From contig NZ_JAFIBW010000001.1 of the NCBI RefSeq assembly GCF_017833295.1, positions 4,181,501 through 4,245,500 on the forward strand: a stretch of DNA of 64,000 nt. The letters are read 5' to 3'. The notes below the pieces were generated by a model that saw nothing but the letters and a program-made list of their open reading frames with translations, ran no database searches and was not told the DNA's origin. Positions 36,522 through 45,939 of the stretch are shown here, one piece after another (positions within the stretch are counted from its first letter, which is position 1; every line of letters begins with the position of its first letter). Source of the DNA: Methylobacterium sp. PvR107 (GTDB lineage Bacteria; Pseudomonadota; Alphaproteobacteria; Rhizobiales; Beijerinckiaceae). The position numbers were made by a program, and so were the translations under genes.

Positions 36522-36561
36522 CCGTCATTCCGGGCTCGCCTGCGGCGCCCCGCAATGACGG
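36522..36561. repeat. Palindromic GC-rich intergenic repeat (CATTCCGGG type), copy 4
   Basis: A 40-bp hairpin: CCGTCATTCCGGG pairs with CCCCGCAATGACGG around a CTCGCCTGCGGCG core. It starts 18 bp after the kinase stop and may also work as a transcription end. Confidence 0.7.
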
Positions 36562-36720
36562 CGGCTTCACCACATCCGGGTGCCGGTGAGGCTCCCAAGG
36601 TCCGCGCCGCCAGTCTCCGTCATGGTTGCGATGCGGGCACGATCAATCTGATAGCGATGTCCATCGCTTCGCTTGCGCGCGCGCGAACCGCCATGTCTGA
36701 TCTGCGGCGCGTCCGCAGCC

Positions 36721-37719
36721 CTACTCGGCCGCGGCGCGAACCGGCTCGCCGACGCGGATGCCGAGATCGGCCAGCAGGGCCGCGTCGTCGTCCTGGCCGT
36801 TATTGGCGGTGGTGAGCAGGCGCTCGCCGTAGAAGATCGAGTTGGCGCCCGCGAGGAAGCACAGAACCTGCGCCTCGCGGGTCAGGCTCTTGCGGCCGGC
36901 GCTCAGCCGCACCCGGGACCGCGGCATCACGATCCGCGCCGTGGCGCACATGCGCACGAGGTCGAACGGATCCACCGCCGGCTGGTCCTCGAGCGGCGTG
37001 CCGGGCACCGCAACAAGCGCGTTGATCGGCACGCTCTCGGGCTGGGGCGCGTGGTTGGCCAGCACCTGCAGCATCGCGGCGCGGTCGGTGATGCCCTCGC
37101 CCATCCCGACGATCCCGCCGCAGCAGACGCCGATCCCGGCTTCGCGGACGTTCTCCAGCGTCTGGAGGCGCTCGTCGTAGGTCCGCGTCGAGATGATGTC
37201 GCCGTAGAAATCCGGGCCGGTATCGAGATTGTGGTTGTACGAGGTGAGCCCCGCCTCCGCGAGACGGCCGGCCTGGGAGGGTGTGAGCATGCCGAGCGTC
37301 ACGCAGGCTTCCATGCCCAGCCCGCGCACGCCGCGCACCATCGCCAGCACCGCGTCGAATTCCGGGCCGTCCTTCGGCTGGCGCCAGGCGGCGCCCATGC
37401 AGAAGCGCTGGGCGCCGGCGGCCTTGGCGGCGGCGGCCTCGGCCAGAACCGTCTCCACCGCCATCAGCCGTTCGCGGGCGATCCCCGCGCCCTTGTGATG
37501 CGCCGATTGCGGGCAGTAGGCGCAATCCTCCGGGCATCCGCCGGTCTTGATCGACAGGAGCGCGGCGCGCTGGATGTCGGCCGGGTCGTTGTGCCGGCGG
37601 TGCAGCTGCGCGGCCCGGAAGACGAGGTCCATCAGCGGAAGGTCGTGGATCGCGCGGATCTCGGCCACGCTCCAGTCGTGGCGGATATCGGTCGCGTGCG
37701 GGTCGGCGGCTTGGCTCAT
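36721..37719 (-). CDS. bioB: Biotin synthase
   Basis: 332 residues. Radical-SAM enzyme that inserts sulfur into dethiobiotin. The SAM-cluster motif is [13 protein letters not shown] (Cys62, Cys66, Cys69). Family blocks [37 protein letters not shown] and [16 protein letters not shown] are present, and [11 protein letters not shown] marks the C-terminus. No other bio genes are adjacent. Confidence 0.97.
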   Translation of the reverse strand: MSQAADPHATDIRHDWSVAEIRAIHDLPLMDLVFRAAQLHRRHNDPADIQRAALLSIKTGGCPEDCAYCPQSAHHKGAGIARERLMAVETVLAEAAAAKAAGAQRFCMGAAWRQPKDGPEFDAVLAMVRGVRGLGMEACVTLGMLTPSQAGRLAEAGLTSYNHNLDTGPDFYGDIISTRTYDERLQTLENVREAGIGVCCGGIVGMGEGITDRAAMLQVLANHAPQPESVPINALVAVPGTPLEDQPAVDPFDLVRMCATARIVMPRSRVRLSAGRKSLTREAQVLCFLAGANSIFYGERLLTTANNGQDDDAALLADLGIRVGEPVRAAAE

Positions 37720-37797
37720 AGTTCCCTTGAGTGGGATCGGCGACGAAAAATCAAGCGTCTCCGCGCGAAGCGGGCCCCGCGGAGGCTGCGCGCCCGC

Positions 37798-38682
37798 TCA
37801 ATCGGTCGGTTGGCCGGCCGAGACCTTGGCGGTCCAGTCGTCGAAGGCGATGACCTTCTGGCGCTGCTCGCCGAGCCGCTCGATGCGCAGCACCATCTCG
37901 TCGCCCGCCTTGAGGTACCGCGGCGGCTTCATGCCGAGGCCGACGCCCGGCGGGGTGCCGGTGGTGATCACGTCGCCGGGTTCCAGCAGCATGAAATGCG
38001 ACGTGTAGGCGACGAGCTGGGGCACGTCGAAGATCATCGTCGCGGTGGAGCCGGTCTGGCGGCGCTCGCCGTTCACGTCGAGGCTCATGGCGAGATTCTT
38101 CAGGTCGGGAATCTCGTCGAGGGTCACCAGCCAGGGACCGAGCGGCCCGAAGGTCGGCGCACTCTTGCCCTTGGTCCAGGTCGGACCGCGGTTCATCTGC
38201 CACTCGCGCTCGGAGACGTCGTTGCAGATGCAGGCGCCCGCCACGTAGCTCAGCGCCTCGTTGGCGTGAACGTAGCTGGCGCGCCGGCCGATCACGACGG
38301 CGAGCTCCACCTCCCAATCGGTGCTGTGCGAGCTCTTGGGGATGATCACCGTATCGTTCGGCCCGCACAGGCTCGACGGCGCCTTGTTGAAGATGATCGG
38401 CTCGGCGGGGATCGGCGAGCCGGTCTCGGCGGCGTGGTCGGCGAAGTTCAGCCCGATGGCGACGACGTTCCGGGTGCCGCCAACGCAGGGGCCGAGCCGC
38501 ACGTCCGGCGGCAGCTTCGGCAGGGTCTCGGGATCGAGGGCCCGCAGCCGCGCCAGCGACTCGGGCGCCAGCGCCGGGCCGGCGATGTCACGGACGATGC
38601 CCGACAGGTCGCGCAGCCCTCCATTCGCATCCACGAGGCCGGGCTTCTCGTCGCCGCTCGGGCCGTGCCGGAAGAGCTTCAT
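37798..38682 (-). CDS. Fumarylacetoacetate hydrolase family protein
   Basis: 294 residues. The FAH C-terminal domain has NVVAIGLNFADHAAETG, the metal-binding DWEVELAVVIG (Glu-x-Glu), ACICNDVSEREWQ, KSAPTFGPLGPW and GDVITTGTPPGVG. This set matches 2-keto-4-pentenoate hydratase / 5-oxopent-3-ene-dioate-type or ureidoglycolate-lyase-annotated proteins; the real substrate is undetermined. The ATG at 38680-38682 begins MKLFRHG, typical of the family. It is 78 bp upstream of bioB on the same strand. Confidence 0.88.
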   Translation of the reverse strand: MKLFRHGPSGDEKPGLVDANGGLRDLSGIVRDIAGPALAPESLARLRALDPETLPKLPPDVRLGPCVGGTRNVVAIGLNFADHAAETGSPIPAEPIIFNKAPSSLCGPNDTVIIPKSSHSTDWEVELAVVIGRRASYVHANEALSYVAGACICNDVSEREWQMNRGPTWTKGKSAPTFGPLGPWLVTLDEIPDLKNLAMSLDVNGERRQTGSTATMIFDVPQLVAYTSHFMLLEPGDVITTGTPPGVGLGMKPPRYLKAGDEMVLRIERLGEQRQKVIAFDDWTAKVSAGQPTD

Positions 38683-39094
38683 CGCCGCAATCCTTATCCT
38701 TCCCTGGTGCCGGTCTGCGCCGGACGGCGGGACCATGGCCGGGTGCCCGGCCCGGCGCAAGCGCACGGGTCGGGTCGCCGGCCCTCGCGGGGTGTCGCAA
38801 CGGCGCAACAGGCCGGCGGAAAAGTGCAGATCTGATCGTTTCCGGACCTATTGTTCATAACGAAGAATGTCGGAGACAACTCAAGATTAAAGCCGTGACT
38901 ATTGATGATCGTCCCGCTGCGCTTGTGCGCGGATGTCTATCGCAGTCGTTCTTCCGCGCCTCGTCTTGGCGCTGGATAGGACGATGATCGTTGCGAGTCA
39001 GCCCGTAAAACCGGCACCATGCACGAAACGGCGCCGGATAACGGGTCTCGGGCAAGCAATCGGCGCCGGGCAGAACAAGGATCTGGGGGACAAG
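38683..39094. other. Divergent intergenic region, no gene recognised
   Basis: 412 bp between the FAH gene and the porin gene; it should hold both promoters. A relatively AT-rich stretch lies at 38835-38900. Frames here lack coding features. Confidence 0.4.
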
Positions 39095-40408
39095 ATGGGC
39101 GGGACAGTGCGCGCGGCGATGCTCGCAGCCACGGTGGCGATCCTCGGCGTCGGGGAAGCGCAAGCGGGAGCCTTCGGCATCCGGGAGCAGAGCACCGAGG
39201 CACAGGGCCTCGCCTTCGCGGGCGCGGCGTCCGGCTCCGGCGGCGTCTCATCGATCTTCTGGAATCCCGCGACGATCACGATGAACCCGGGCTTCGTCGC
39301 GGAGCAGAACTTCACCTATATCGGCCTGTCCTCGACGATCCGTCCGGATTTCGGCACCAATCCGGGTTTCGCGCGGCTGGGCGGCTCGGGCGATATCGGC
39401 CAGGGCGCCGTGGTCCCGGCGGGCGCCACCTCCTATCAGCTCAACGACCGCCTGTGGCTCGGCCTCTCGACCGGAGCCCCCTTCGGCCTCGTCACCAAGC
39501 CGCATCAGGTGTGGGCCGGCGAGGTCTACGGGCGCTCGTCGCGGATCTTCTCGCTGGCGATCAACCCGGTGCTCGGCTTCAAGGTCAACGAGTGGCTGTC
39601 GGTCGCGGCCGGCCCGAACGTCGAGTATTTTCGCCTGACCTTGCGCCAGGCTCTGCCGATCCCCGGGATCCAGCCGACCGTCTATCCGAGTTCCTTCCTC
39701 AAGGGTGAGTCGTGGGGGGCGGGCTTTACCGCCGGCGCCACGCTGACGCCGCGCGACGGGACGGTTCTGGGCATCGGCTACCGCTCCTCGGTGCATCACG
39801 ACATCGACGGCTCGATCGGCGTGCCGCTGGTCGCGCTGGCGCCGCTGGCCGGGCAGGTCCGCGCGCGGCTGAACACGCCCGAGAAGCTGAGCGTCGGCCT
39901 GACCCAGGCGATCTCGCCGGTGGCCCGCGTGAATCTCGGCTTCGAGTGGGACAATTGGTCGAGGCTCGGCAATATCGGCATCGTCTCGAAGACGCTGGGC
40001 CTGCCGGTCAACTCCCTGCCGCTCAACTACAAGGACGGCTATACCTACTCGATCGGCGCCGAGTACGACGCCAGCGCGAACCTGACATTGCGGACCGGCT
40101 TCGCCTACGAGACGTCGCCAATCGACTTCACGAACCGGTCGGTGCGCCTGCCCGACGGCGACCGCTACAACGTCTCGGTCGGCGCCAGCTACCGCTGGAG
40201 CCAGGCTCTGACCCTCAACGTCGCCTACTCGCACTTTTTCCTGAACCGGTCGCGGATCCTGGCCGGCATCGGCCGCGATTACAACGTCGGCAACATCGCC
40301 TTCGCGGGCGTGGTCGATTCCAGCGCCGACATCGTCTCGGTGGGCTTCCGCTACGTGTTCGGCGCCCCGCCGCCCCCGGCCCCCGCACCGCTGGTGCGGA
40401 AGTACTGA
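39095..40408 (+). CDS. OmpP1/FadL/TodX family outer-membrane transport protein
   Basis: 437 residues. Signal peptide (MLAATVAILGVGEAQAG) then the FadL hatch: AFGIREQSTEAQGLAFAGAASG with the conserved SSIFWNPATI (about 50-60). Fourteen-strand barrel features follow, ending in VSVGFRYVFG plus a Pro-rich tail. It would move long-chain fatty acids or other hydrophobic compounds across the outer membrane. The ATG at 39095 follows a GGGGGA motif; the longer upstream frame lacks a signal peptide. Confidence 0.9.
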   Translation: MGGTVRAAMLAATVAILGVGEAQAGAFGIREQSTEAQGLAFAGAASGSGGVSSIFWNPATITMNPGFVAEQNFTYIGLSSTIRPDFGTNPGFARLGGSGDIGQGAVVPAGATSYQLNDRLWLGLSTGAPFGLVTKPHQVWAGEVYGRSSRIFSLAINPVLGFKVNEWLSVAAGPNVEYFRLTLRQALPIPGIQPTVYPSSFLKGESWGAGFTAGATLTPRDGTVLGIGYRSSVHHDIDGSIGVPLVALAPLAGQVRARLNTPEKLSVGLTQAISPVARVNLGFEWDNWSRLGNIGIVSKTLGLPVNSLPLNYKDGYTYSIGAEYDASANLTLRTGFAYETSPIDFTNRSVRLPDGDRYNVSVGASYRWSQALTLNVAYSHFFLNRSRILAGIGRDYNVGNIAFAGVVDSSADIVSVGFRYVFGAPPPPAPAPLVRKY

Positions 40409-40440
40409 GGCGTTCGCCTTAATGGCTTCGCTTCGCTTCG

Positions 40441-40537
40441 GTCGTCCTTGCGAGCGCAGCGAAGCCATCCAGAGGCAGCGCCACGCTGACAGAAGTCGCG
40501 CTGCCCTGGGTCACCTCGCTCCGCTCGCGATGACGGT
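40441..40537. repeat. Intergenic inverted repeat (GCGAGCGCAGCGAAGC type)
   Basis: CGTCCTTGCGAGCGCAGCGA at the left pairs with TCGCTCCGCTCGCGATGACG at the right, with inner arms CCAGAGGCAGCG / CGCTGCCCTGG. It sits between the convergent porin gene and phaC. Confidence 0.7.
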
Positions 40538-40581
40538 GCGGTGACCGAGCTGATCCCGTTCCGACCCAGGAACGCGTCGCC

Positions 40582-42423
40582 TCAGGCACGCATCCGGACG
40601 TAGGTTCCCGGGGCCGGCCCCAGAGATTGCAGCGCGTCGCCGCCCGGCTGCCGGGCTGGGACACGCTCGGGAGCCTGCGCCTCGATCCACTGGAACCAGT
40701 AGGGCCACCACGAGCCCTTGGTCTCGACCGCGGCGGCGATCCACGATTCCAGCGTTCCCTTCACCGGGCCGCCGGTCCAGTAGCCGTATTTCGGCTTGGC
40801 CGGCGGGTTGATTACGCCGGCGATGTGGCCCGAGCCCGCGAGCACGAAGTCGACCTTGCCGCCAAAGGCCTTCGAGCCCTCGAACACCGACAGGGCCGGC
40901 GCGATGTGGTCTTCGCGGGTGGCGAGGTTGAAGATCGGCACCTGCACCTTCTTGAGGTCGAGGCGCACATTTCCGAGCACCATCCGGCCCTGCGCCAGCG
41001 TGTTGTCGAGGTAGCAGTTGCGCAGGTAGAAGGAATGATTGGCCGCCGGCATCCGGGTGGCATCTGAATTCCAGTAGAGCAGGTCGAAGGCCGAGGGCGT
41101 CTTGCCCTTGATGTAGTTGTTCACGACGTAGGGCCAGATCAGGTCGTTCGGCCGGAGCATGTTGAAGGCGTTGGCCATCCGGGCGCCGTCCAGGTAGCCC
41201 TGGTCGGCCATGCGCGCCTCGATCTGGCGGATCTGCTCCTCGTCGGCGAAGACCTTCAGGTCGCCCGCATGGGTGAAGTCGACCTGGGTGGTGAGCAGCG
41301 TCGCGCTCTTGATCCGTCGGTTGCCCGTGGCCGCCTGCATGGCCAGCGTCACGGCGAGCAGCGTGCCGCCCACGCAGTAGCCGGCCGCCGTGACCTCAGT
41401 CTCGCCGGTGGCGACGCCGATCGCGTCGATGGCCGCCTCGATCCCCTCACGCATGTAGGATTCGAAGTCCTTGTCGGCGTGGCGCGAATCCGGGTTCACC
41501 CAGGAGATGCAGAAGACCGTCAAGCCCTGATCGACCATCCACTTGAAGAAGCTCTTCTGGGGGTTGAGGTCGAGAATGTAGAACTTGTTGATCCAGGGCG
41601 GTACCATGAGGAACGGGCGCTTCAGCACGGTGTCGGTGGTGGGCGCGTACTGGATCAGCTCGATCAGGTCGTTGCGGAACACCACCTCGCCGGGTGTGAC
41701 CGCCATGTTCCGGCCGACCTCGAACCCGCTCGGGTCGGTCTGGCGCACGCGCAGATGCCCGCCGCCGGCCTCCAGATCCTCCTCGTACATCTTCAGCCCG
41801 CGGACGAGGTTGGCGCCGTTCTCCTGCAGGGTGTGGCGGATCAGCTCCGGGTTGGTCGGCAGGAAGTTCGAGGGCGAGAGCATGCTGGTGAACTGGCGCA
41901 GATAGAACTGCGCCTTGTGGCGCGTGTGCGCGTCGAGGCCCTCGGCCTCGTCGACGAGGCTCTCGGCCCAGCGGGTGGCGAGCAGGTAGGCCTGCTTGAT
42001 GAAGTCGAAATACGGGTTGGTCGACCACTCGGCATGGGCGAAGCGTCCGTCCCGCGGCTCGGGGAGCGCCACCGGATCGGCGGCTTGGCCCTGCAGGCGC
42101 AGGTAGGTCGAGCCCCACAGCGTCAGGAAGGCCTGCGACAGGCGTGCCTGCGCCTCGGCGCTCCGGCTGGGGTCGGCGAGCCAGGTCTCGGCCACCTTTC
42201 CGAGAACCTTGGCCGCCTCGTTCATCTCGTCGCCGGGGCCGCCGGCCTGCCCTTCCGGCGTGAGGAGGCGGGCGACGTTGCGGCCCATCGCCTCCACGAA
42301 CTGGCCCGCGTTGCGGGTCAGCGCCTCGATATCCGGAGGTGGGGCCTGAAGCCCGTCCGTCCTCGCACCGGTTGAGACCGTCTTCGGAGGTGCGGTCCGA
42401 TCCGGCGCCTGCGGGCTCGTCAA
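40582..42423 (-). CDS. phaC: Class I poly(3-hydroxyalkanoate) synthase PhaC
   Basis: 613 residues. It polymerises (R)-3-hydroxyacyl-CoA into PHA granules. The lipase-like box is GYCVGGT with catalytic Cys350; the Asp lies in NLATREDHIAP and the His in GSGHIAGVINPP. The N-terminal domain (WSTNPYFDFIKQAYLL) is that of class I enzymes. No ATG fits the start; a TTG at 42421-42423 with GGGAGG 6 nt upstream does. phaA and phaB are not in the window. Confidence 0.95.
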   Translation of the reverse strand: MTSPQAPDRTAPPKTVSTGARTDGLQAPPPDIEALTRNAGQFVEAMGRNVARLLTPEGQAGGPGDEMNEAAKVLGKVAETWLADPSRSAEAQARLSQAFLTLWGSTYLRLQGQAADPVALPEPRDGRFAHAEWSTNPYFDFIKQAYLLATRWAESLVDEAEGLDAHTRHKAQFYLRQFTSMLSPSNFLPTNPELIRHTLQENGANLVRGLKMYEEDLEAGGGHLRVRQTDPSGFEVGRNMAVTPGEVVFRNDLIELIQYAPTTDTVLKRPFLMVPPWINKFYILDLNPQKSFFKWMVDQGLTVFCISWVNPDSRHADKDFESYMREGIEAAIDAIGVATGETEVTAAGYCVGGTLLAVTLAMQAATGNRRIKSATLLTTQVDFTHAGDLKVFADEEQIRQIEARMADQGYLDGARMANAFNMLRPNDLIWPYVVNNYIKGKTPSAFDLLYWNSDATRMPAANHSFYLRNCYLDNTLAQGRMVLGNVRLDLKKVQVPIFNLATREDHIAPALSVFEGSKAFGGKVDFVLAGSGHIAGVINPPAKPKYGYWTGGPVKGTLESWIAAAVETKGSWWPYWFQWIEAQAPERVPARQPGGDALQSLGPAPGTYVRMRA

Positions 42424-42554
42424 GCGTGCCTCCCTGTGTTTGGTCTGTCGACCCGATGGCGCGGGCCTCGTTTCCGACAAAATAAGGAGTGAGCCAGATG
42501 TTTCGCCAGCCCGGCTCCGATCCGCGCCGAAACATCCGGCCGATCTTCTCATGG

Positions 42555-42619
42555 GCATGTGACTTAGGCATGTGATTTGGGCATGTGATTTGGGCATGTG
42601 ATTTGGGCATGTGACGATG
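42555..42619. repeat. 13-bp tandem repeat, five units
   Basis: GCATGTGATTTGG is repeated head to tail with starts at 42555, 42568, 42581, 42594 and 42607. Units 2-4 are identical, the first has two changes (GCATGTGACTTAG) and the last is partial. It lies in the divergent region between phaC and the lipoprotein gene. Confidence 0.85.
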
Positions 42620-42667
42620 GAGCGCGCCATTTTGAACCCCGTCGCGCGTGCGCATCGCGGCGCCACG

Positions 42668-43018
42668 ATGCCTCGGATCGCCGGTGCGGCCGTCGTGGCG
42701 CTCCTGGTGGGATCTCTGGCGGCCTGCTCGGGCGACGTCGTGCGCACCCTGGCCTCCGATGCAGGCTATGGGCCACGGAAGGTCGCGGCGCCGGATTTCG
42801 TCGCGGAGTCCCGCGGCAAGGATCAGCCCGACTTCATGCCGGTGGGCGTCGATGCGCCGAAGCGCCCGGTCCGGGCCAAGTCGGTCACCGGTCAGAAGGC
42901 TCTGGAGGCGGAGCTGGAAGGCGCCCGCGGGCGCAACGAGGCGCGCGGGCGCGCCGCCGCGAGTGCCGGTCAAGGCGCCGCGGCCACGATCAAACCGGCT
43001 CCGGCGCCACCGCAATAG
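42668..43018 (+). CDS. Small putative lipoprotein
   Basis: 116 residues. MPRIAGAAVVALLVGSLAAC is a lipoprotein signal with lipobox SLAAC (Cys20). The mature part is charged, Ala/Arg/Lys-rich, with no domain recognised. In-frame starts also exist at 42611 (GTG) and 42617 (ATG), inside the tandem repeat. It is 97 bp upstream of the aminotransferase gene and may be in one operon with it. Confidence 0.68.
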   Translation: MPRIAGAAVVALLVGSLAACSGDVVRTLASDAGYGPRKVAAPDFVAESRGKDQPDFMPVGVDAPKRPVRAKSVTGQKALEAELEGARGRNEARGRAAASAGQGAAATIKPAPAPPQ

Positions 43019-43115
43019 CCTCGCTTTTGTGGGTCGGCGACGGCGCGCAAATCTGCTACGGCAGATGGTTCGCGCGACCGGCACCGACGAAAGACGCCAG
43101 ATTCGGGACGCGCCG

Positions 43116-44345
43116 ATGGACAGGCCCATGACCGACTTCCACCGCATCAAGCGACTGCCGCCCTACGTCTTCGAGCAGGTCAACCGGATCAAGGCCGCCG
43201 CCCGCGCACAGGGTGCCGACATCATCGACCTCGGCATGGGCAATCCGGATCTCGATGCGCCGAAGCACGTCATCGCCAAGCTGTGCGAGACCGCCGGCCG
43301 TCCCCGAACCGACCGCTACTCGGCGTCCAAGGGCATCGCGGGCCTCCGCCGGGCGCAGGCCGGCTACTACCAGCGCCGCTTCGGCGTGAGCCTCAATCCC
43401 GACACGCAGGTCGTGGCGACCCTGGGCTCCAAGGAAGGCTTCGCCAACATGGCCCAGGCGATCACCGCCCCGGGTGACGTCGTGCTGGTCCCGAACCCGA
43501 GCTACCCGATCCACGCCTTCGGCTTCCTGATGGCCGGCGGCGTCATCCGCTCCGTGCCGGCCGAGCCGACCCCGGCGATGTTCCCGGCGCTCGAGCGGGC
43601 CATGCGCCACTCGATCCCGAAGCCGGTGGCCCTGGTGGTCTGCTACCCGTCGAACCCGACCGCCTACGTCGCGAGCCTCGATTTCTACCGGGACCTCGTT
43701 GCCTTCGCGAAGCAGCACGAGCTGATCCTGCTGTCGGACCTCGCCTACGCGGAGGTCTATTTCGACGGCAACCCGCCGCCCTCCGTGCTGCAGGTGCCGG
43801 GCGCGATCGACTGCACGGTGGAGTTCACCTCGCTGTCGAAGACCTACTCGATGGCCGGCTGGCGCATGGGCTTTGCGGTGGGCAACGAGCGCCTGCTCGC
43901 GGCGCTGACCCGGGTGAAGTCCTACCTCGATTACGGCGCCTTCACGCCGATCCAGGTCGCCGCGACGGCCGCCCTCAACGGGCCGGACGACTGCATCCAC
44001 GAGATGCGCAGCATCTACAAGAAGCGCCGCGACGCGCTGGTGGAATCCTTCGGCAAGGCCGGCTGGACGATCCCGTCGCCTGCGGCCTCGATGTTCGCCT
44101 GGGTCCCGATCCCGGAGCGCTACCGCGAGATGGGCAGCCTCGAATTCTCCAAGCTGCTCCTGGAGAAGTCCGACGTGGCGGTGGCGCCCGGCATCGGCTT
44201 CGGCGAGTTCGGCGACGAGTACGTCCGCATCGCGCTGGTGGAGAACGAGCAGCGCATCCGGCAGGCGGCCCGCAACGTCCGCCGCTTCTTCGACGGTGGC
44301 GACAAGACCCTGCACAACGTCATGCCGATGGCCCGGGTCGGCTGA
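43116..44345 (+). CDS. Class I/II pyridoxal-phosphate aminotransferase (AlaC / LL-DAP aminotransferase-like)
   Basis: 409 residues. PLP-dependent transaminase fold type I. The PLP lysine is in SLSKTYSMAGWRMGF; DLGMGNPDLDAPKH, YSASKGIAGLRRA, VVCYPSNPTAYVA and DLAYAEVYF are family blocks. In alphaproteobacteria such proteins are annotated as LL-diaminopimelate aminotransferase or alanine transaminase AlaC; the AlaC-like reading is more likely because the DapD/DapC route is usual here. The ATG at 43116 begins MDRPMTDFHRI. A strong terminator follows. Confidence 0.88.
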   Translation: MDRPMTDFHRIKRLPPYVFEQVNRIKAAARAQGADIIDLGMGNPDLDAPKHVIAKLCETAGRPRTDRYSASKGIAGLRRAQAGYYQRRFGVSLNPDTQVVATLGSKEGFANMAQAITAPGDVVLVPNPSYPIHAFGFLMAGGVIRSVPAEPTPAMFPALERAMRHSIPKPVALVVCYPSNPTAYVASLDFYRDLVAFAKQHELILLSDLAYAEVYFDGNPPPSVLQVPGAIDCTVEFTSLSKTYSMAGWRMGFAVGNERLLAALTRVKSYLDYGAFTPIQVAATAALNGPDDCIHEMRSIYKKRRDALVESFGKAGWTIPSPAASMFAWVPIPERYREMGSLEFSKLLLEKSDVAVAPGIGFGEFGDEYVRIALVENEQRIRQAARNVRRFFDGGDKTLHNVMPMARVG

Positions 44346-44409
44346 AGCGCCGTCCGGCGAATCGGGATCCGGTTCGTCTCGAGATCGCGCGATTTCGCGA
44401 AGATCTTTA

Positions 44410-44446
44410 GCCGCCGCCCCGGTGCTGCCGGGGCGGCGGCTTTTTT
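44410..44446 (+). terminator. Rho-independent terminator
   Basis: GCCGCCGCCCCGG and CCGGGGCGGCGGC form a near-perfect 13-bp stem with a short TGCTG loop, followed directly by TTTTTT. It ends the aminotransferase transcript. Confidence 0.9.
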
Positions 44447-44625
44447 CGTCGGCAGACGAGGTTCACTAGCCGTCGCGCGGGTCTGCATTCGACCCCCCAC
44501 TGGACGAATCCAGAGTGCAAGCGTGCTATCCGAGGGCGCTCTTATCGGCGATCCCTCGCCGCTTCATTCGGCAGCCGGAACGGCGGAACCTTCGCGTCGA
44601 AAGTTTGGGCTCTGGCCTGATCGCG

Positions 44626-44925
44626 CTATTCAGCGGCAATCCAGCCATCCACGAGCACCATCCTTGACGGCGCGCTGTCCAGTCGCAGCTTCAGCAGCGG
44701 TGCATATTCGGGACTGTTGTAGAATTTTTGAGCAGCGTCGGCCGAAGGAAATTCAATTATTACCAGCCGCTTGAAGCCAAAATCTCCTTCTATGGGCTGT
44801 AATTTGCCAGCTTTAACAAGATAACGACCACCGAATTTGGCGATGACCGGAGGAACGAGCTCTCGATAGCGGTCAAATTCTTTTTGATCGCGCACATCAA
44901 TATCCACAATGAGATAGGAAGTCAT
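44626..44925 (-). CDS. DUF1330 domain protein
   Basis: 99 residues. Ferredoxin-like dimeric alpha/beta barrel family: MTSYLIVDIDVRDQKEFDRY at the start, KFGGRYLVKAGKLQPIEG and FPSADAAQKFYNSPEY match DUF1330. No activity is established. The base composition is visibly AT-richer than its neighbours, as is the sequence up to about 45050, which suggests recent acquisition. An ATG 5 codons upstream is also possible. Confidence 0.85.
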   Translation of the reverse strand: MTSYLIVDIDVRDQKEFDRYRELVPPVIAKFGGRYLVKAGKLQPIEGDFGFKRLVIIEFPSADAAQKFYNSPEYAPLLKLRLDSAPSRMVLVDGWIAAE

Positions 44926-45183
44926 TGCGTTCACTCCCATGCAAGCCTTGGGAATCTTCGATGCACTCGGTCAAATCAGATGATTTGCATCTTACTTGCA
45001 AATTTTTCGATGAACAAGGGATGGAAACACTATTGCCCTTCACTGTCAGGTGCATGTCGCCGGGCGGCGTACGTTGTCGCCGATACGTGAGCCGATGGTC
45101 CGTGGAGCGCCCCGTATGCGAGTGGCGTCTGGTTTGTCGACTCCGCCACTCGGAAGCGGCAAGCGCCGGCTCCCCGCGTGCGA

Positions 45184-45405
45184 TTACCGCTTCTCTGCAG
45201 CCAGGACCGCCGCCACGATCGCATTGGCGTGTCCGTGACCCATTCCATGTTCGGTCTTCAGCATCGCGACCAGGTCCATGTGTTTGGCCGGAAGCTTGTC
45301 GCGCACGCGTTGCAGCCATTCGCCGATGGGGCGCCCATACGTCTTCTCGATGGATGGGAAGTACGAGGCCGGTCCCTTGGTGGCTTCAGCAGGCACGGCG
45401 AGCAT
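45184..45405 (-). CDS. DUF4287 domain protein
   Basis: 73 residues. The DUF4287 core is present: GPASYFPSIEKTYGRPIGEW, MDLVAMLKTEHGMGHGHANAI and a short helical end. These small cytosolic proteins have no proven role. The ATG at 45405 (MLAVPAEATKGP) was preferred over one 20 codons upstream because homology starts after it. Confidence 0.75.
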   Translation of the reverse strand: MLAVPAEATKGPASYFPSIEKTYGRPIGEWLQRVRDKLPAKHMDLVAMLKTEHGMGHGHANAIVAAVLAAEKR

Positions 45406-45726
45406 GCTCCGGACGATGCTGTCTGCCGGCAATTCGGTCCTGCGGCCGTCCACAGCGCAAAGCACTTTACCGGTTCATGCACGTTGCCCGTCAAGACCCG
45501 CTCAAAGGCAACCCATCGCCCGAAAATCTGTCCCCGCATGCGATCCGGCGCCGGCGACGTGACCGTGTCCCCGGCGGCGGACCTCACCACCGGCGGCTCG
45601 ACCCGGATTGTTGCCGCGGGGCGACAGACTCCGCCAAAGGCGTCCTTGCCCGGCGCCGGCGCTTGTCAGGGCGGATCGTGATGGCCAGGGTCAGGCGCGG
45701 GGGTCTTCCCGCGTCCCGAGAGCCGC
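45406..45726. other. Intergenic region, no gene recognised
   Basis: 321 bp between two oppositely oriented small genes. No convincing frame, repeat or terminator was seen. Confidence 0.35.
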
Positions 45727-45939
45727 ATGCGCCGCCTGAACCTGATCGCCGCCCTGCTGCTGGCCGCCGCGGCCTCGGCCTGCGCGCCGAACCCGATCAT
45801 CGCCCGCGATCCGGTGCCCGCCCCGGGCCCGGCGGACGTGTACGCGTGCGACTCGAAGCCGTTACCGCTCAACACCTTCATGACGGATTGCCGCCCCGTG
45901 CCGGCGAGCCCGCAGGTTGTCCTGCGCGCCCGCGGCTGA
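45727..45939 (+). CDS. Small putative lipoprotein
   Basis: 70 residues. MRRLNLIAALLLAAAASAC ends with a lipobox (ASAC, Cys19); the mature part is about 50 residues with two further Cys (YACDSK, TDCRP). Unknown function; a purine-rich GAGAG precedes the ATG. Confidence 0.62.
   Translation: MRRLNLIAALLLAAAASACAPNPIIARDPVPAPGPADVYACDSKPLPLNTFMTDCRPVPASPQVVLRARG

Noticed and set aside
36673..38835. 720-codon plus-strand frame
   Set aside because: Antisense to bioB and the FAH gene, both of which have diagnostic motifs.
42555..42619. CRISPR array
   Set aside because: The 13-bp units are directly contiguous, with no spacers, and no cas gene is near.
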